64,000 nucleotides of DNA from Bagarius yarrelli. Taxonomy: Eukaryota; Chordata; Actinopteri; Siluriformes; Sisoridae. This document shows positions 31,995 to 44,204 of the stretch, piece by piece. Position 1 is the stretch's first letter. Every line of letters starts with the position of its first letter. The translations under genes were made by a program, and so were the position numbers. The DNA lies in the NCBI GenBank assembly GCA_005784505.1, contig VCAZ01000012.1, positions 1,925,511 to 1,989,510 on the forward strand, in the 5' to 3' direction. The notes beneath the pieces were generated by a model. That model had not been told where the DNA came from. It did no database searches and saw only the letters and a list, made by a program, of their open reading frames with translations.

Positions 31995-32330
31995 GTTACA
32001 TTCCTCCTTTACTGGAACTGCGAGACTCGAACCCTGTTCCAGCATGACAATGTCCCTGTCCACAAAACCCCCTGATCTCCATGAAGACATGCTGTGTTCT
32101 GGATGTTTTGGAGTAGAAGAACTCTCATGTCCTGTACAGAGTCCTGATTCTGACCCAACCCCTTAACACTGAACACCTTTGGGATGAACTGGAACCCCGA
32201 CTGAACCCCAGACATTCAACATTACGGTCTGATCTCATTAATACTATTGGAACTGAATAAACACAAATCCACACAGTCACATGACCCAATCTAGTGGAAA
32301 GGATGTGCAGCACTGAATGTATCACTGGTT
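31995..32330 (+). mobile_element. Tc1/mariner-type transposase remnant
   Basis: TTCCAGCATGACAATGTCCC encodes an FQHDNVPVH-like motif with a catalytic Asp; about 100 bp on, CCTTTGGGATGAACTGGAAC encodes the LWDELE-like end. The frame has several stops. Same family as 17997, 34590, 56640 and 58385. Confidence 0.8.
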
Positions 32331-33032
32331 ACTAACAGAGGAAGAGTTCAATATTCTAAACTAGCCCTATTGCGTGTTTTTATATTTATTCATGACTTCG
32401 AATTCATGAATTGAATTTGCATTCTAACTCGAGCCGAATTTAAAATTTGATTATTTCAATAGTTTGTTTACTCCAGTTTTCCTGCTGAATCACATTTCTA
32501 TTTATTTTGATTCAATTTCATCAGATGAAACTTACTGAAAATAGTCACAAAGCAAAAATACTTGAATAATGTGGATCTTATAAATCTATTTATTTTTTTG
32601 CATATTATAATTCTGAATAAGACACACCGGCTTTATTAGATGCATGAATTATAAGCATAATAATAATAATTATCATCATCATCATCATCATAATAGACAA
32701 CAATATTGTTATGTTTATTTCTTCCACTTTTGTGTTTAATTTATTTACACTATCTATTTTAATTATTACAAATAATTTAAAAATAAAATGTAAATAATAA
32801 AAATAATAATAATAATAATGCAGAAGGAAAGCCAGATGTATGCTTTAAAAAACCCTAACAAAAAGAAATAGTTTTGTGGTTTGATTGTTTTTTTAACCAA
32901 ACACACACACAACAAACACCACACACATACATAGAAACACAATATAGTGACACAAACAAATCCCAAAACTAAGAATGAACTTTATTTCTGCGTTTTTTTT
33001 AAAACATCACAGTTCTTGTTGGAACGATCACA

Positions 33033-33069
<37 letters not shown>

Positions 33070-33820
33070 GTGTGTGTGTGAGCGAGCACTCACCCTTAGC
33101 TGTTTTACACTCTCTGTCATTGGATGTCTTTATAAATGTTGTGTAATTGTGTTAGCAGGTTACGCTGCTGTCTTTAGGTTTCATCCAGCAGGTGTGTGAG
33201 GTGAGACGTGAACAGTGAAGCTGCAGTGAAACTCTTTCCTTTATTCGTCTTTTCTGGTGTTTTTCTGTTATGTAAAAACGGGGACAGGTTTTTCCTTCTG
33301 TTTTTATCTTAGTTAGAACAATAAATAAATCTATAGTGATCTAAAGGATGCTCTCCACGAGTTAGCAGTTCGTGAGTTATGCCGCGTTTAAATGTGGTTC
33401 TTCTAGAATTTAATTAATTAAATAGAATTCGCAGAGTCCGCAGACGTATTTTCAGTAAAGATGCAGACCTAAAAGACTTAAAACTAAATATTTCATCGGT
33501 AGATTACAAGTTTTTTAGAGACGGATGTGTCAATCACAGCAGCACGGTCCAATCACAGGCACTATGCGCTCATGGAGGGCGGGGTGTCCTGTTTTAAAGA
33601 GGAAGCATGGTGAACGTCACAAATGACAGTTATGTAGTTCTTAAGCTCTGCTAAATCTCTAATGCACATAAGCACATGAGATCAAGTTCTTGAGGACACG
33701 CTTATAAAAATAGCAAAAAAATTTATACAATCGAAATACAAGCTTTTAAACACACGCACCAAAAACATAGAATTCGTTGAATAAGCTCAAAAAATGGAGT
33801 CAGGTAACGACAACACCCAG
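32331..33820. other. AT-rich intergenic with simple repeats
   Basis: (TCA)n at about 32672-32690, (AAT)n at 32797-32819, (GT)n at 33037-33083. The block 33330-33640 is unique sequence. No gene recognised. Confidence 0.5.
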
Positions 33821-33993
33821 TAATGGTAGCTGCTGCTGATCTTAAAATTGAGATAGATTCCCAGCACCACCAACTGCCCGGTTGGACCCTGAGCAAGGCC
33901 CCTAACCATCAACTGCTCAGGTAGAGTAAATACATGAGATAAATGGAAGTGACTCTGGATGAAGGCGTCTACAGAAATGCTAATGTAGACATA
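33821..33993 (+). mobile_element. tRNA-derived SINE
   Basis: Damaged head, intact GACCCTGAGCAAGGCCCCTAA middle, tail GACTCTGGATGAAGGCGTCT. Confidence 0.8.
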
Positions 33994-34243
33994 GTTCTGA
34001 TTCAGGACTGTCCGTAGATCCCTGTCCAGAACATTCTATCCAGAATCCTGTCATCATTAAATTAACCCTAACCTGTCCCGACTTCAGTGAAGTTCTTTAG
34101 AAAAGACACACACAAGTGCCTCAGTGGACATTTTGTATAATAACACTAGTCAAGTACATTCAGTTATTGGATTATTTGTATAACCCTGCCGGATAATGCT
34201 GCAAAGAACTTTACAAAATATAAGAAAGTAAACCTGAAACATT

Positions 34244-34400
34244 ACAGCATGGTAGACGCCCTCATCCAGAGGGACTAACATTTATCTCTTTTATACAAGT
34301 GAGCATTTGGGGATTAAGGGCCTTGCTCAGGGGCCCAACAGTGGTAACGTGGTTGTGCTGGTAATCAAACCCATTTGGTTGTAATGGGAAACGTACGCAC
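34244..34400 (-). mobile_element. tRNA-derived SINE
   Basis: Tail complement GGTAGACGCCCTCATCCAGA, middle GGGCCTTGCTCAGGGGCCCA, tRNA half damaged. Confidence 0.8.
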
Positions 34401-34589
34401 AATCTTCCCGTTAGAGCCCACTAGAAATGCTAGTATCACCTTACAATAATAGGCAACTTACGGGAATAATGTCACTCAAAAAACTCACTGAGATGAAATT
34501 TGGTTGTCAAACATTGATGTGGACAAGCAAAAAAAATTTTCCAAAATGATCCAATCCCGCACTCTAGCTCAGGGGATTTTCGGCGGTCT

Positions 34590-34727
34590 ATTAGATCCAC
34601 TTTAAAGACATTGTAGACGACTGTTTGATTTGGACTTTGGGGCAACAGTTTGGGGTAAAACACCCTTTACTGTATATGGGTGTGCTGGTACATTGTCCAC
34701 AAACTTTTGACAATAGATTGTATGGTT
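34590..34727 (+). mobile_element. Tc1-type deletion derivative, right end
   Basis: Joins an internal phrase (ACAGTTTGGGGTAAAACACC) directly to the element end (ATATGGGTGTGCTGGTACAT, then TGTCCACAAACTTTTGAC). The transposase region between has been deleted. Confidence 0.6.
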
Positions 34728-34737
34728 GTATACAAAT

Positions 34738-34905
34738 AGGGGAAGTGGTACTGCAGCGGTTAAGGTGTTGGACTGATACCTAAAAAAACGGGGTTCGATT
34801 CCCAGCACCACCAAGTTGCATTGTTGGGCCCCTGAGCAAGGCCCTTAACCCCTAATTGCTCAGTTGTAGAAAAGAGATAATGTAAGGTAACTGTAGCTTT
34901 GGTAC
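34738..34905 (+). mobile_element. tRNA-derived SINE (first of a tandem pair)
   Basis: Clear head AGTGGTACTGCAGCGGTTAA, B box GGGTTCGATTCCCAG, middle GGGCCCCTGAGCAAGGCCC. The tail is shortened. Confidence 0.88.
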
Positions 34906-34910
34906 TTTGT

Positions 34911-35095
34911 AGGAAGTGGTAGCACAGTGGTAAAAATATTGGTCTGCTACCCCAAAGATTGTGGTTTTGAATCCCAGAGCTACCACTGTTGGGCCCCTGA
35001 GCAAGGCTTCTAATCCCCAATTGGTCAGTTATGTAAATGAGATAAATGTAAGTCACTCTGGATAAGGGTGTCTGCCAAATGCTGTAAATGTAATA
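34911..35095 (+). mobile_element. tRNA-derived SINE (second of a tandem pair), full length
   Basis: Head AGTGGTAGCACAGTGGTAAA, middle TTGGGCCCCTGAGCAAGG, tail TCACTCTGGATAAGGGTGTC and CTGCCAAATGCTGTAAATG. The best complete copy for deriving a consensus. Confidence 0.9.
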
Positions 35096-35099
35096 ACCC

Positions 35100-35560
35100 T
35101 TCGGTGGTTTCTACCATAAGCCCACCACATGATATCTTTAGCTTTGTAATATTGCTTCCTTCCTGAAATGAAGCCTATCACACTTCCTGTATAGTGGCGT
35201 CTGCAGAACTGCTCCATCCCATCTGCACTGTTCGGGATCCTGCTCTGACCTCAGGACTCCAAATTAGCATGCGCTTCCCCCTGAATCTGCAAAGGAGATT
35301 CGGATTATTAAATATTCAGGCTTCAATTTTTTCTCCATCAGGAGTTTGAAGGGTTGATAATTACAGCAGGATCAGAGCTGTCATTAATTGTAGGGATGCC
35401 AGGCAGGGCAGGATTTCTGTCTGACACACTCAATCATTTCCTTTATGGGAGACAGGCTGACGGTGTCTGATGTTGAGGGACGGATTCTGCGTTCATTTCT
35501 TCAGCTGCGAGACGCGGCTGGTATCCGGACATCGCTAGAGCTTTCCAGCACCTGGAGTTA
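35100..35560. other. Candidate regulatory element
   Basis: About 450 bp without repeats or coding frame: AAATTAGCATGCGCTTCC, GATAATTACAGCAGGATC, TGTCATTAATTGTAGGG, TTCTTCAGCTGCGAGACGC. Dense homeodomain-type cores. Confidence 0.35.
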
Positions 35561-35754
35561 TTTTTACATTTAATATATAAGACATAAAGAAATAGAATAA
35601 ACACAAGCGCTGGTTGACGAGCGGGTAAATCAGTTCACACCGACTCATGATGAAGTGACCATAATTTACACAGATGTTTAAAACAATATCGTACATGAGT
35701 AAAATTATACTTCAGAAGTGCTGGAATTAATCTGGTGTAATGTTACTACAAGCT

Positions 35755-36020
35755 TTTTATTCTTCTTTCCTTCTTTTTGCTTTCTTTTATTCCTTTACTT
35801 TACTTTCTTTTTCTTTCCTTTTCTGTCCCTTTCCTTTTTCATTTCCTTTGCTTTCCGTTTTGTTTCGTTCCGTTCCATTTCCTTTCCTTTCCTTTCCTTT
35901 CCTTTCCTTTCCTGTCCTGTCCTGTCCTTTCATTTCATTTCCTTGTTCTTCCCTTCCCTTCCCTTCCCTTCCTGTCCCTTTCCTACCTCTTCCTTCAATT
36001 CCATACTTTTCCTTACACTT
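35755..36020. repeat. Polypyrimidine tract with (CCTTT)n core
   Basis: Pure CCTTT pentamers at about 35880-35914, then CCTGT and TTCCC variants. Confidence 0.92.
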
Positions 36021-36024
36021 CTCT

Positions 36025-36095
36025 CAGTTAAGGGCCTTGTTTAGGGGCCCTCTGTACTGACACCTTTCCCACTCTGAGCTACTACTTCCCTTAAA
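36025..36095 (-). mobile_element. tRNA-derived SINE fragment
   Basis: TTAAGGGCCTTGTTTAGGGG, then the tRNA end GAGCTACTACTTCCC. Confidence 0.65.
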
Positions 36096-36359
36096 GTATG
36101 TATATCTATATACACACATGTTTTAAATAAATAAATAATTAGTCTACATGCAGTTTGGGTTCAAATCTCTCAGTCTTTCAGTCAGTCAGTATTTACCTTT
36201 CAGCTGCTGACAGAAAAAAACTTCCCGGTGTAAAAGAAACAGGACGTGAAAGTGTATAAATCCAACATTGTAAAACATTCACACAGTGAGGATATTTTAA
36301 TGACTGAACACTGATCCGTGATGAAGAGCAGCTCCAGTCTGTCATCGTTAAAGGTCAGA

Positions 36360-36985
36360 AATGTCCCTGCTGCTTTATGGCTACGGTTAAAATAGCATGA
36401 TGGGAAATTGAGTTTTCGCGAACTGCATCAATGTTTGCATTGTCTTTTATTGGCTCGTGAACTCCATGTCAAACAAAACCCAATAACATTTCGAAGACGA
36501 AGTGATGGACACCGCAGTAATTTTTAGGCAGAGGGACGTTTATTAGCTCCGGGTGGTAAGGTATGAAATTAAGACATTTTAAAAACAGCTACGATGTCCT
36601 GGAAGTGATAATCCAGATGTGTATACAGGTGTGTATATTAAGGTAATTCGGCATTTATTCGCACTGACTGTGGGATGAGACGAGACTTTATTCCGCACAT
36701 ATGTTTGCTTTGATGCCCATAAACGTCTGGAATTGTCAGGTGGACAGGCCCCGAGTCTGCAGACCGCACGGTATATTCACTCAAACTCATTTTATTCACC
36801 ATTTTTCTCTGCGTAATAATAAAAAAAAAAGATCCTCGCTTCATTCTCGCAATGTGACTGCCAGATAAATCAAAGTGGAAATATTTCAGCAGGATTTAGC
36901 CCAAGGAGAGGTAATTTAAATAATATCCCTCACCAAGCTGCTTCCGAATAAAAATTACGTCTCAGGCAATATTTCATCCCACGTG
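36360..36985. other. Candidate regulatory element
   Basis: Long unique block with TATGTTTGCTTTGATGCCC (forkhead/HMG-like), GGTATATTCACTCAAACTC and CCAGATAAATCAAAGTGG. No convincing frame. Confidence 0.33.
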
Positions 36986-36987
36986 GA

Positions 36988-37055
36988 GTGGAGAGAAAGA
37001 GAGAGAGACAGAAAAAGAGAGAGAGACAGAGAGAGAGACAGAGACAGGGGAAAAA
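36988..37055. repeat. GA-rich tract
   Basis: GAGAGA with ACAGA interruptions. Confidence 0.8.
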
Positions 37056-37384
37056 AGAGATTTCCTTCCGAAATAACAGAAGTGCAATAACTCAGATGGG
37101 CAACCTTTCAGAGAACAAGGTTAATTATAGCGAGGATGACGAAGACGCAGGAACAGACGCCTCCAACAGCGTGCGGTTATTTAACCAGACCTACAAGAGA
37201 CGATGACCTACAGATAACCAAACACACTCCTGTCTACCTGTGCGGTCTGTGTGTGACGGGATCAATGATGTCACGACCCAACAGGAACAAGGAAGAGGAA
37301 GTAATAGTGATGATGTTAACTACAGAGTGTGTGTGTGTTGAAAGATCAATAATAGTAACAAAAAATACTACGGAAAATCTCATC

Positions 37385-37832
37385 CTAACTAAAGCTGTTT
37401 CCGTTTCTCTTTTCCTTCATTTCACTTCCATTTTCCTTTCTAATGTTTCCCATTTTTTCTTTCAGTTTTATGTCCTTTCACTGCCCCCCCCTTTGCCCTA
37501 GATTCTTTTCTTTTCTTTTCCTTCTTTTCCTGTCCTTTCTCTTCTTTTTTCTCTTTTCTTTTTATCTCTTCTCTTCTCTTCTCTTTTCTTTCTCTTGTAT
37601 TCTCTGTTATTGTTTACCTCTTCTCTTCCTTCCGTTTCTTTTCTTTTCTTTTCTTTTCTTTCTCTCTTCTTATCTTCTCTATCTTTTGCTACTTATATTT
37701 TCTCCTCTCCTCTCTCTTGTTTTTCTTTGTGTCCTCTCTTCTTTCTTTTTCTTTTCTTCTCTTCTCTTCTCTTCTCTTCTCTTCTCTTCTCTTCTCTTCT
37801 CTTCTCTTCTCTTCTCTTCTCTTCTCTTTTTC
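37385..37832. repeat. Polypyrimidine tract with (TTCTC)n core
   Basis: About 450 bp of C/T. Pure TTCTC pentamers at 37755-37829. Gives long Ser/Leu/Phe frames without meaning. Confidence 0.93.
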
Positions 37833-38405
37833 ACCTATTCACATGAAAACCCAAGCTTCAGTGCAACCAGGGACTCCTGCTTTAATTTTGCTGTTGTGTT
37901 GTTTATACTGTTGTGTGTGTACGTGTGTGTGATGCCTTTTTTCACATACATGTACTTCTAATTCTACCTTCGTCTAAATCCTCAGCTGAAGACTCTTCTA
38001 ACGGGGGGTACAAACTTTCAAGCGTGAGGGATTGTTGACTAGAATTAAAATAATTTAAATAAAAATTAATTGTAACAATGTTTATAACTGAACGTAAACA
38101 TGTCTTTGGCTTTCTGTCCTGTGGAGGACAGCAGTTGTAAATCGAGTGCAAAAGTTTGTGCACCCCTTTGGTCTATGATACAATCCAAAGTAAATACATT
38201 ATCACACATTCCATTATCAACCTGCTACAGTGTGAGGCGTGTAGCGGTGGAGCTCATGTTCCTGTCTTCGTGAGGGGATGTGACACGTTACCACGGTGAC
38301 TTCACGTCTGTGCAATAGGAAGCGATCACAATTCCCTACTTAACAAATCATTTAATGAGCAGAAGGTCACATTTATTATGTTGTAAAATAAATCTTACCC
38401 TCATC
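37833..38405. other. Intergenic unique sequence
   Basis: GTGCAAAAGTTTGTGCACCC at about 38147 resembles a DNA-transposon end. Nothing else recognised. Confidence 0.4.
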
Positions 38406-38830
38406 TTTTATTCTCTTTACATGGAGGGCATGACGAGAGCGACAGCCTGTCCTGTCAATCACCCGCCGCCGAACCGAACACCGGCGAGACGCAGACAGAC
38501 AGAGACAGCTAGACAGAAGGACACACACACACTCACGGATACACACACCGTACAGTCTCATGAGTGTTTAATTGGCCGGAGGCGGGCCTCAGGCCGAGGC
38601 AAGGAGCTGTCACTCGGTGTCACGCTGAACGGCGGCCCGCACTCGTTCTCCGGGCGAGAGAGCTCGACTTTGATGAATCTGCTGCGGCTGAATAACAACA
38701 GTGTGAGGATAGCAGACGACTCAGTAACACCCGGAAACATGCCAGCCTTCTGTACACACACTTCCTCTGCCTGCTTCCTCTGTCGGAGCACCGGGCTTCC
38801 TTCTCTCCGCTTTTTCCTGTTCAAGCTGAT
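38406..38830. other. GC-richer candidate regulatory element
   Basis: CCTGTCAATCACCCGCC (PBX/MEIS-like), TAATTGGCCGGAGGCGGG, GAACGGCGGCCCGCACTCG. CpG-rich for the region; a short ACAC run lies at 38521-38530. No exon structure found. Confidence 0.33.
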
Positions 38831-38869
38831 TGCCCTACTTTCTTCCCTAAGATAAAGATTTTATCCTTT

Positions 38870-39271
38870 CACTCGTCCCTTTTCTACTCTTTTACTTTCT
38901 TTAACTTTCTTTCCTTTACTTTTATTGTCTTTTATTCTTTCTTTCCTTTCCTCAATTTTCTTTCTTTTTATTTACTTTTCACTTTTTTTTTTTTTTTCAG
39001 TTTTCATTCTCTCTCTCTTTCTCTTTTCCCTTTTTCTCTTTCATTTCCCTTCCTTTTCCTCTCCCTATCCTTTTACCTTGTTCTCTTCCTTACCCTTTTT
39101 CTCTCTTTCTTCCTTTCTATTTTTCTTTGTTTTCCTTTTTTCTCCCCCTTTCCCTTTCCTCTGCCGTTTCCGTTCACTAGGCCTTTCCCCTTTCCTCTGC
39201 CTTTTTCTTTTTTCTTTTCCTCTCCCCCTTTACTTTTCCTCTTTTTGTCCCCCCCTCTTTCTCTCTCTCTT

Positions 39272-39302
<31 letters not shown>

Positions 39303-39920
39303 CTTGAACTCTTTTAAACTCTCCCTTTCTCTTGAACTCTCCCATTTCCTTTCCCTTTTTTCTCCTTTTCCCTTTTTCCTCTCCTGTTTTTCTCCATTTT
39401 CTTTTTTCTCTGCATTCCTCTTTCCCTTTCGCTTTTTCTTATCATTTTCTTTTCCTCACCTTTTTCCGTTTTCTTTCAGTCCTCTACCTCTCTTCATCTC
39501 TCCGCTCCCTCTCCACTCTCGTCTACGCCTTCTTTACGTCTCCACTTTTCAATGTTTCCTCTCCTCTATGTTTTCTCTCCTCTATGTCTTATCTACGTCT
39601 CCTATCCACTCCTTTACCTCTTCTTACCTCTCCACTCCTGCTCCTTTCCTCTATGTCTCATTGCCTTTACCTCTCCTCCACGTTTCCTCTCTAACTCTCC
39701 TTTTTCCTTACATCTCCTTTTCTCTACCACTTCTCTCCTTTCCTGCTCCTCTTTTTTCCTCTCCCTACTTCTCCTCTTCTCTCCTCTCCTTTACGTCTCC
39801 TCTCCTTTATGTCTTGTCTCGTCTCGTCCCTCTCCTTAACGTCTTGTCTCGCCTCGTCTCATCTCCTTTGTGTCTCATCTCGTCTCCTCTCCTTTACGTC
39901 TCCTCTCCTGCTCCTCTCCA
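38870..39920. repeat. 1-kb polypyrimidine tract with minisatellite-like end
   Basis: Almost purine-free on +. The last 400 bp contain loosely repeated CTCCTTTACGTCTCCTCTC units with TATGTCT variants. Confidence 0.9.
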
Positions 39921-40065
39921 GTGAGATAACAGCACTGCAGCTCTGTACATCGACACTCAGCAGCTCCAAATTGTCTTGGGAGTCTCCTCTGTGTCCAATT
40001 TGGCTGGATCCTGTGGGTCAGGTCTTTAAAGTGTTTGACCGATTGCATCCACTGAGATGCACACA
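39921..40065. other. Short unique block
   Basis: AACAGCACTGCAGCTCTG and CCAATTTGGCTGGATCC between repeats; could be a small conserved element. Confidence 0.25.
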
Positions 40066-40082
40066 AACACACACACACACAC

Positions 40083-40133
<51 letters not shown>

Positions 40134-40262
40134 AAGACAGAAAAAAGAGGGAAAAAAGACAAGTCAGCAGGTTAGCATTTAGTACAGCAAAATAAAGCAT
40201 TGAGTGTGTTTGTGTATTAGCATTACAACTAAGAACCACACACACACACACACACACACAGT
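40066..40262. repeat. (CA)n microsatellites
   Basis: CA runs at 40069-40129 and 40238-40260. Confidence 0.95.
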
Positions 40263-40475
40263 AGCGGGAGTGAGGAATGTTGTGGAAGAAGAGTTAGCGC
40301 AGAGTCGGGGCAGTTTTATCAGCAGACGGGGGATTTGTCTCTGTTAAAGGGATTCACGGCTCCTTTATTAAACTCATTCATCACAACACTGAATATTCAC
40401 TTTAATGCCTTTCACCCTAATTACACGACTCCGTCAACACACCACATCCCCCCATCCGCTCACCCATCCGCCCGC
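40263..40475. other. Candidate regulatory element
   Basis: TTTTATCAGCAGACGGGG, CACGGCTCCTTTATTAAAC, ACTGAATATTCACTTTAATG. Repeat-free. Confidence 0.3.
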
Positions 40476-40482
40476 CGGAAAG

Positions 40483-40499
40483 AGAAAAAGAGAGAGAGC

Positions 40500-40544
<45 letters not shown>

Positions 40545-40695
40545 AGAAAGCAGGGAAAAGTGAAAAGTAGAAAAAGGAGGATAGAAAAAGACAAAAACAA
40601 ACAGAAAGAGAGGGAAAGACAGAAATAGAGAGAGGGAGAGAGAGAAATGAAAGAGGGAAAAACAGAGAAAAGCAGAGGGAGAGAGAAGGTGAGGT
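40483..40695. repeat. (GA)n and polypurine tract
   Basis: Pure GA 40500-40542, then AAAGAG-rich purine sequence. Confidence 0.9.
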
Positions 40696-40699
40696 AAAC

Positions 40700-41380
40700 A
40701 GCCCTTTTTCTTTACCTTTATTATTATTTCCTCACTCCACTTTCCCTTTGTCATTATTTCACACTTCTTCACTCTGTTTCTTCATTGGCTGCGTATCTCT
40801 ATTCATTCATTCACTCCTCCTTTTTTATACTTCTTTTTATCTTTTACTTTATTATTTTTCCTGTTTAATCTAAACCTTCTATTTCTTTATCCTCTTTTTT
40901 CTGTCCCTGCTTTATTCCCCCTCTTCCTGCATTCTCTTCTTTACTCTTTTTATTCTCCTTTTCAGTTTTATCTTTCATATTCTTCTCATTAGTCTGTTCT
41001 TTTTCTAGTCTCTTCTTCTGCTTTCTTTCAGTTTTCTTTTTTCATCATTCTCTTCCTTTACTCATTCACTTCTCTTTATTTTATTGTTCTTTATTATCTG
41101 TCAATGTATTATTTTTAACCTTTTTTATCCTTCTCTTCTACATATATTTTATTTATTTTTCTTTCCTTTTCTCTTCTTCAACTTTTCCCTCTTCTTCATT
41201 TTCCCTATTCTTTTTAGATTTTTCTGTCACTTTTTTTCCTTCCTTCCTTCCTTCCTTCCTTCCTTCCTTCCTTCCTTCCTTCCTTCCTTCCTTCCTTTTT
41301 CAATTCTTTTTATCTGTCCCGTTCTCTCTCTCTGTCTCTTTCTCTTTCTCTCTCTCTCTCTGCCTTCCTTTTCATTTAAC
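40700..41380. repeat. Pyrimidine-rich tract with (CTTC)n core
   Basis: T/C-rich throughout. Pure CTTC tetramers at 41239-41297, CT at 41320-41362. Confidence 0.88.
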
Positions 41381-41449
41381 CTTTGACCCTATGAGACTTT
41401 TTACTATACGTTCGGTCTGATAGAGAAAATAAAGTTGTGCACATAGCTA

Positions 41450-41451
<2 letters not shown>

Positions 41452-41486
<35 letters not shown>

Positions 41487-41500
41487 TGTGTGCGTGTGTG
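41452..41500. repeat. (GT)n microsatellite
   Basis: GT run with GA interruptions. A CA run at 41660-41682 follows after a unique block. Confidence 0.9.
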
Positions 41501-41689
41501 TGAGTGATTGCTCTCGAGGGGTCTGCATTCTATTGTACTGTTCTGTAATTAGCCACTTAACAAGCTGATGTGAACACGACCTCGTCTCTAAAGGACCTGA
41601 ATGAGACACGCCACAGCCTTTTGTTCAGCTATTACACTACACAGTAATGTGTGAATACACACACACACACACACACACACTTCCATTAA

Positions 41690-42350
41690 CATCTGCTCAG
41701 TCTTTTCGTCCTCTACAGTTTGTTGTAGGTGAAGTTAGAGTAAAAGGGGGAGTGAATATGCGCATCGCGTCACCCGCTCTGGATGACTTGTGGGATATTT
41801 TCACATCACTGAGGCTTTTCTATAACCGACAGTTAAAACACACAGAAACACAAATCGCCACTAGTAAACCAGTGGTAATGAACTCTTCGCTGATTGGCTT
41901 TGGCGACAAGGCGTCATGCAAAGTTTTCACCAGACGCAGTTGAGGCAAATTTCAGCAAACGCATGGTGGAATTCAGCTTCATTCGTGTCTTTGCATTGAC
42001 TTTGAATATAATCTACTAACTTAAATACTGAAATTCACATACTGTGTGAACACAGCAGTCGCCTTGACAGGAGCGTCTAAGGAGTCTGAAGGAGTCTCCA
42101 GTGTTAGTGACTTCCAATGATAAAGAATAAAGCTGTAACTTTTAGGCTTCAGAAAAGGAAACCTAACATCCTCTTCTTCCCATCTGATAAACAAAAAATA
42201 GTTAAATGTAACTATAAAAGGATAAAAATATTTATACATCATCGATTCATAAAATCCAGGAAAACGTTGTGGAATAAGAGAAATAAAACACTTAGCTGCT
42301 AAAGAAAAAGAATCAGCTTGTGTGTGTGTGTGTGTGTTTACCAGTTTACA
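41690..42350. other. Intergenic unique sequence
   Basis: No repeat family or gene recognised. (GT)n at 42320-42337. Confidence 0.4.
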
Positions 42351-42533
42351 CGGGGGGAAGTGGTTAAGGTGGTTATGGTATTTGGACTGCCAACTCGAAG
42401 ATCTGGGTTCCATTCCCAGCCCCACCAAGTTGCTACCTTTGGGCCCCTGAGTAAGGCCCTTCACCTCTAATTGCTCAGTTGTATAAATGAGATAAATGTA
42501 AGTCGCTCTGGATAAGGAAGTCTGCCAAATGCT
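42351..42533 (+). mobile_element. tRNA-derived SINE, full length
   Basis: Damaged A box, B box GGGTTCCATTCCCAGCC, middle GGGCCCCTGAGTAAGGCCC, tail TCGCTCTGGATAAGGAAGTC. Confidence 0.88.
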
Positions 42534-42794
42534 GCCTAAACATTATCAAAAGCTGACCTACATTTACAACCTAAATATTTTCTTAATGAAAAATTGTATT
42601 TCATTCAATTTTTATTGTAGTTTTCTTCATTTCATAGTGTTTCTCTTGCTGCACTGCTTCCAGTACGTGTATGTGGATGTTAGTGTTTTTTTGTCCAATC
42701 AGATTTTAGTTTCCATGTGCTGCCATGTTAATCTAATCTGTCCAGGGCCTTCAGAATCAGTACCGCTGCCCATATGGAACTCAAACTATATTAG

Positions 42795-43482
42795 CAGTGG
42801 CAGATAGCTAGTTGGTTAATATTATTAAAAACTGTTTCTTTACCCAAGAATTTTTGAACCCGCCCCCCGAAGCCTGCCAGCTGGCGCACAATGACATCAG
42901 CATTTTTCCGACTGGTTGATCAGAGTAGATTCTTACAGACTAGCAAAACGAAATTTTTACACTCACAGTGGCTGACAGAGGAGGAACAATAAACTTAAAC
43001 GGACATAAAAATATGTTTTTAAGGTGGAATTTCCTGGAAAAGTTGAGATGGTAAGGAGAGATTAGTTAACCCTGAAGATCAGATAAGACCCTGAAGATAA
43101 CTAGCTTGTCTCAGCGCAGAAAAAAATGTATTCCCCACTTCCAGACCAGTGCAACCGAGCGGTAACACTGACTTACAGCCTTTAAATATATGATATATTT
43201 TATAGGATTGTTTATGTTATATTAATATTAAGATAAATATTGATTCTGAACTGTTCCAGATGTTGTATGTGGTACAGTTGTGGTTGTAGTGTAGAGGTTT
43301 GGAGTTGTGTGTTTATGGGGTTCTCGCTTTAATAAAAATGGTTTTTGCCCTCAATATGTGAAATGTCTCTCTGTCTGTAATGCCACGCCGTGTTATATTG
43401 TGATACTGGTGGTATTAAGAGGGGTATCAGTCGGGTAAATCCACACTAAAGGCCCAGGTTCCAAATGCACTGTCTGCCACTG
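42795..43482 (+). mobile_element. hAT-like non-autonomous DNA element, copy 1
   Basis: Bounded by inverted ends CAGTGGCAGA (42795-42804) and TCTGCCACTG (43473-43482). Internal sequence 42950-43460 is shared, in reverse, with 63147-63660, e.g. GATTCTGAACTGTTCCAGAT and GTGAAATGTCTCTCTGTCTG. Flanking 8-mers do not match, so no target duplication survives. Confidence 0.7.
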
Positions 43483-43773
43483 AGATACTTTCCCCTTGGT
43501 AATTAATTATTTTTTACTCAGTTGCTTTTTATAAGAAGTAACTAGTAACTTTAACTAGTATTTTTTAAATAACATAGCTAAAACTGGTGTTTACCTGTTC
43601 CTCCAAAGTGTGTGTAGTCTACAAACCCATCTGCACACACACTCTACACACACATTCTGCACACACTGCTGCTTAATGGCACCTGAAGGAGCAATTGGGC
43701 GCTTATAAGCATCAGAGCTACACCTCTCAGTGGAGTTTATCCACTTTATTTACTTATGCCGCTAAATCCTATC

Positions 43774-43809
<36 letters not shown>

Positions 43810-44169
43810 TGTGCTGCTGTTTAGAGCTGAGAGTCAAACTCCTCCATTTTGAGACTCTGCTGGAACTCGAGTGTTTAGAAAGATTTGCTGGCACATTAAA
43901 CAACGGCTCAGCTGTGTGTGTGTGAAGTGTGTGTGTGGTGTGTGTACATTATCTGCTCCTATACGACTTCTCTTTGCAGTTATCAGTGTATATACACCGC
44001 TTCTCACACCGAACCGATCAGATACATTGATCAGAAATACACTCACCGCTTCCGTTAGCAATACTGAGATTTTTACTGAATCAAATTCGAGTGTAAGAGT
44101 GTTCGAGTGTGATAGAGGCCAGATTTATTGAATATGTCAATAACAGGGTCCTCTCAGTGCTTTTATTGA

Positions 44170-44204
<35 letters not shown>

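Noticed and set aside
32009..32325. Short minus-strand frames of 66-68 codons
   Set aside because: They are antisense shadows of a Tc1-type transposase remnant.
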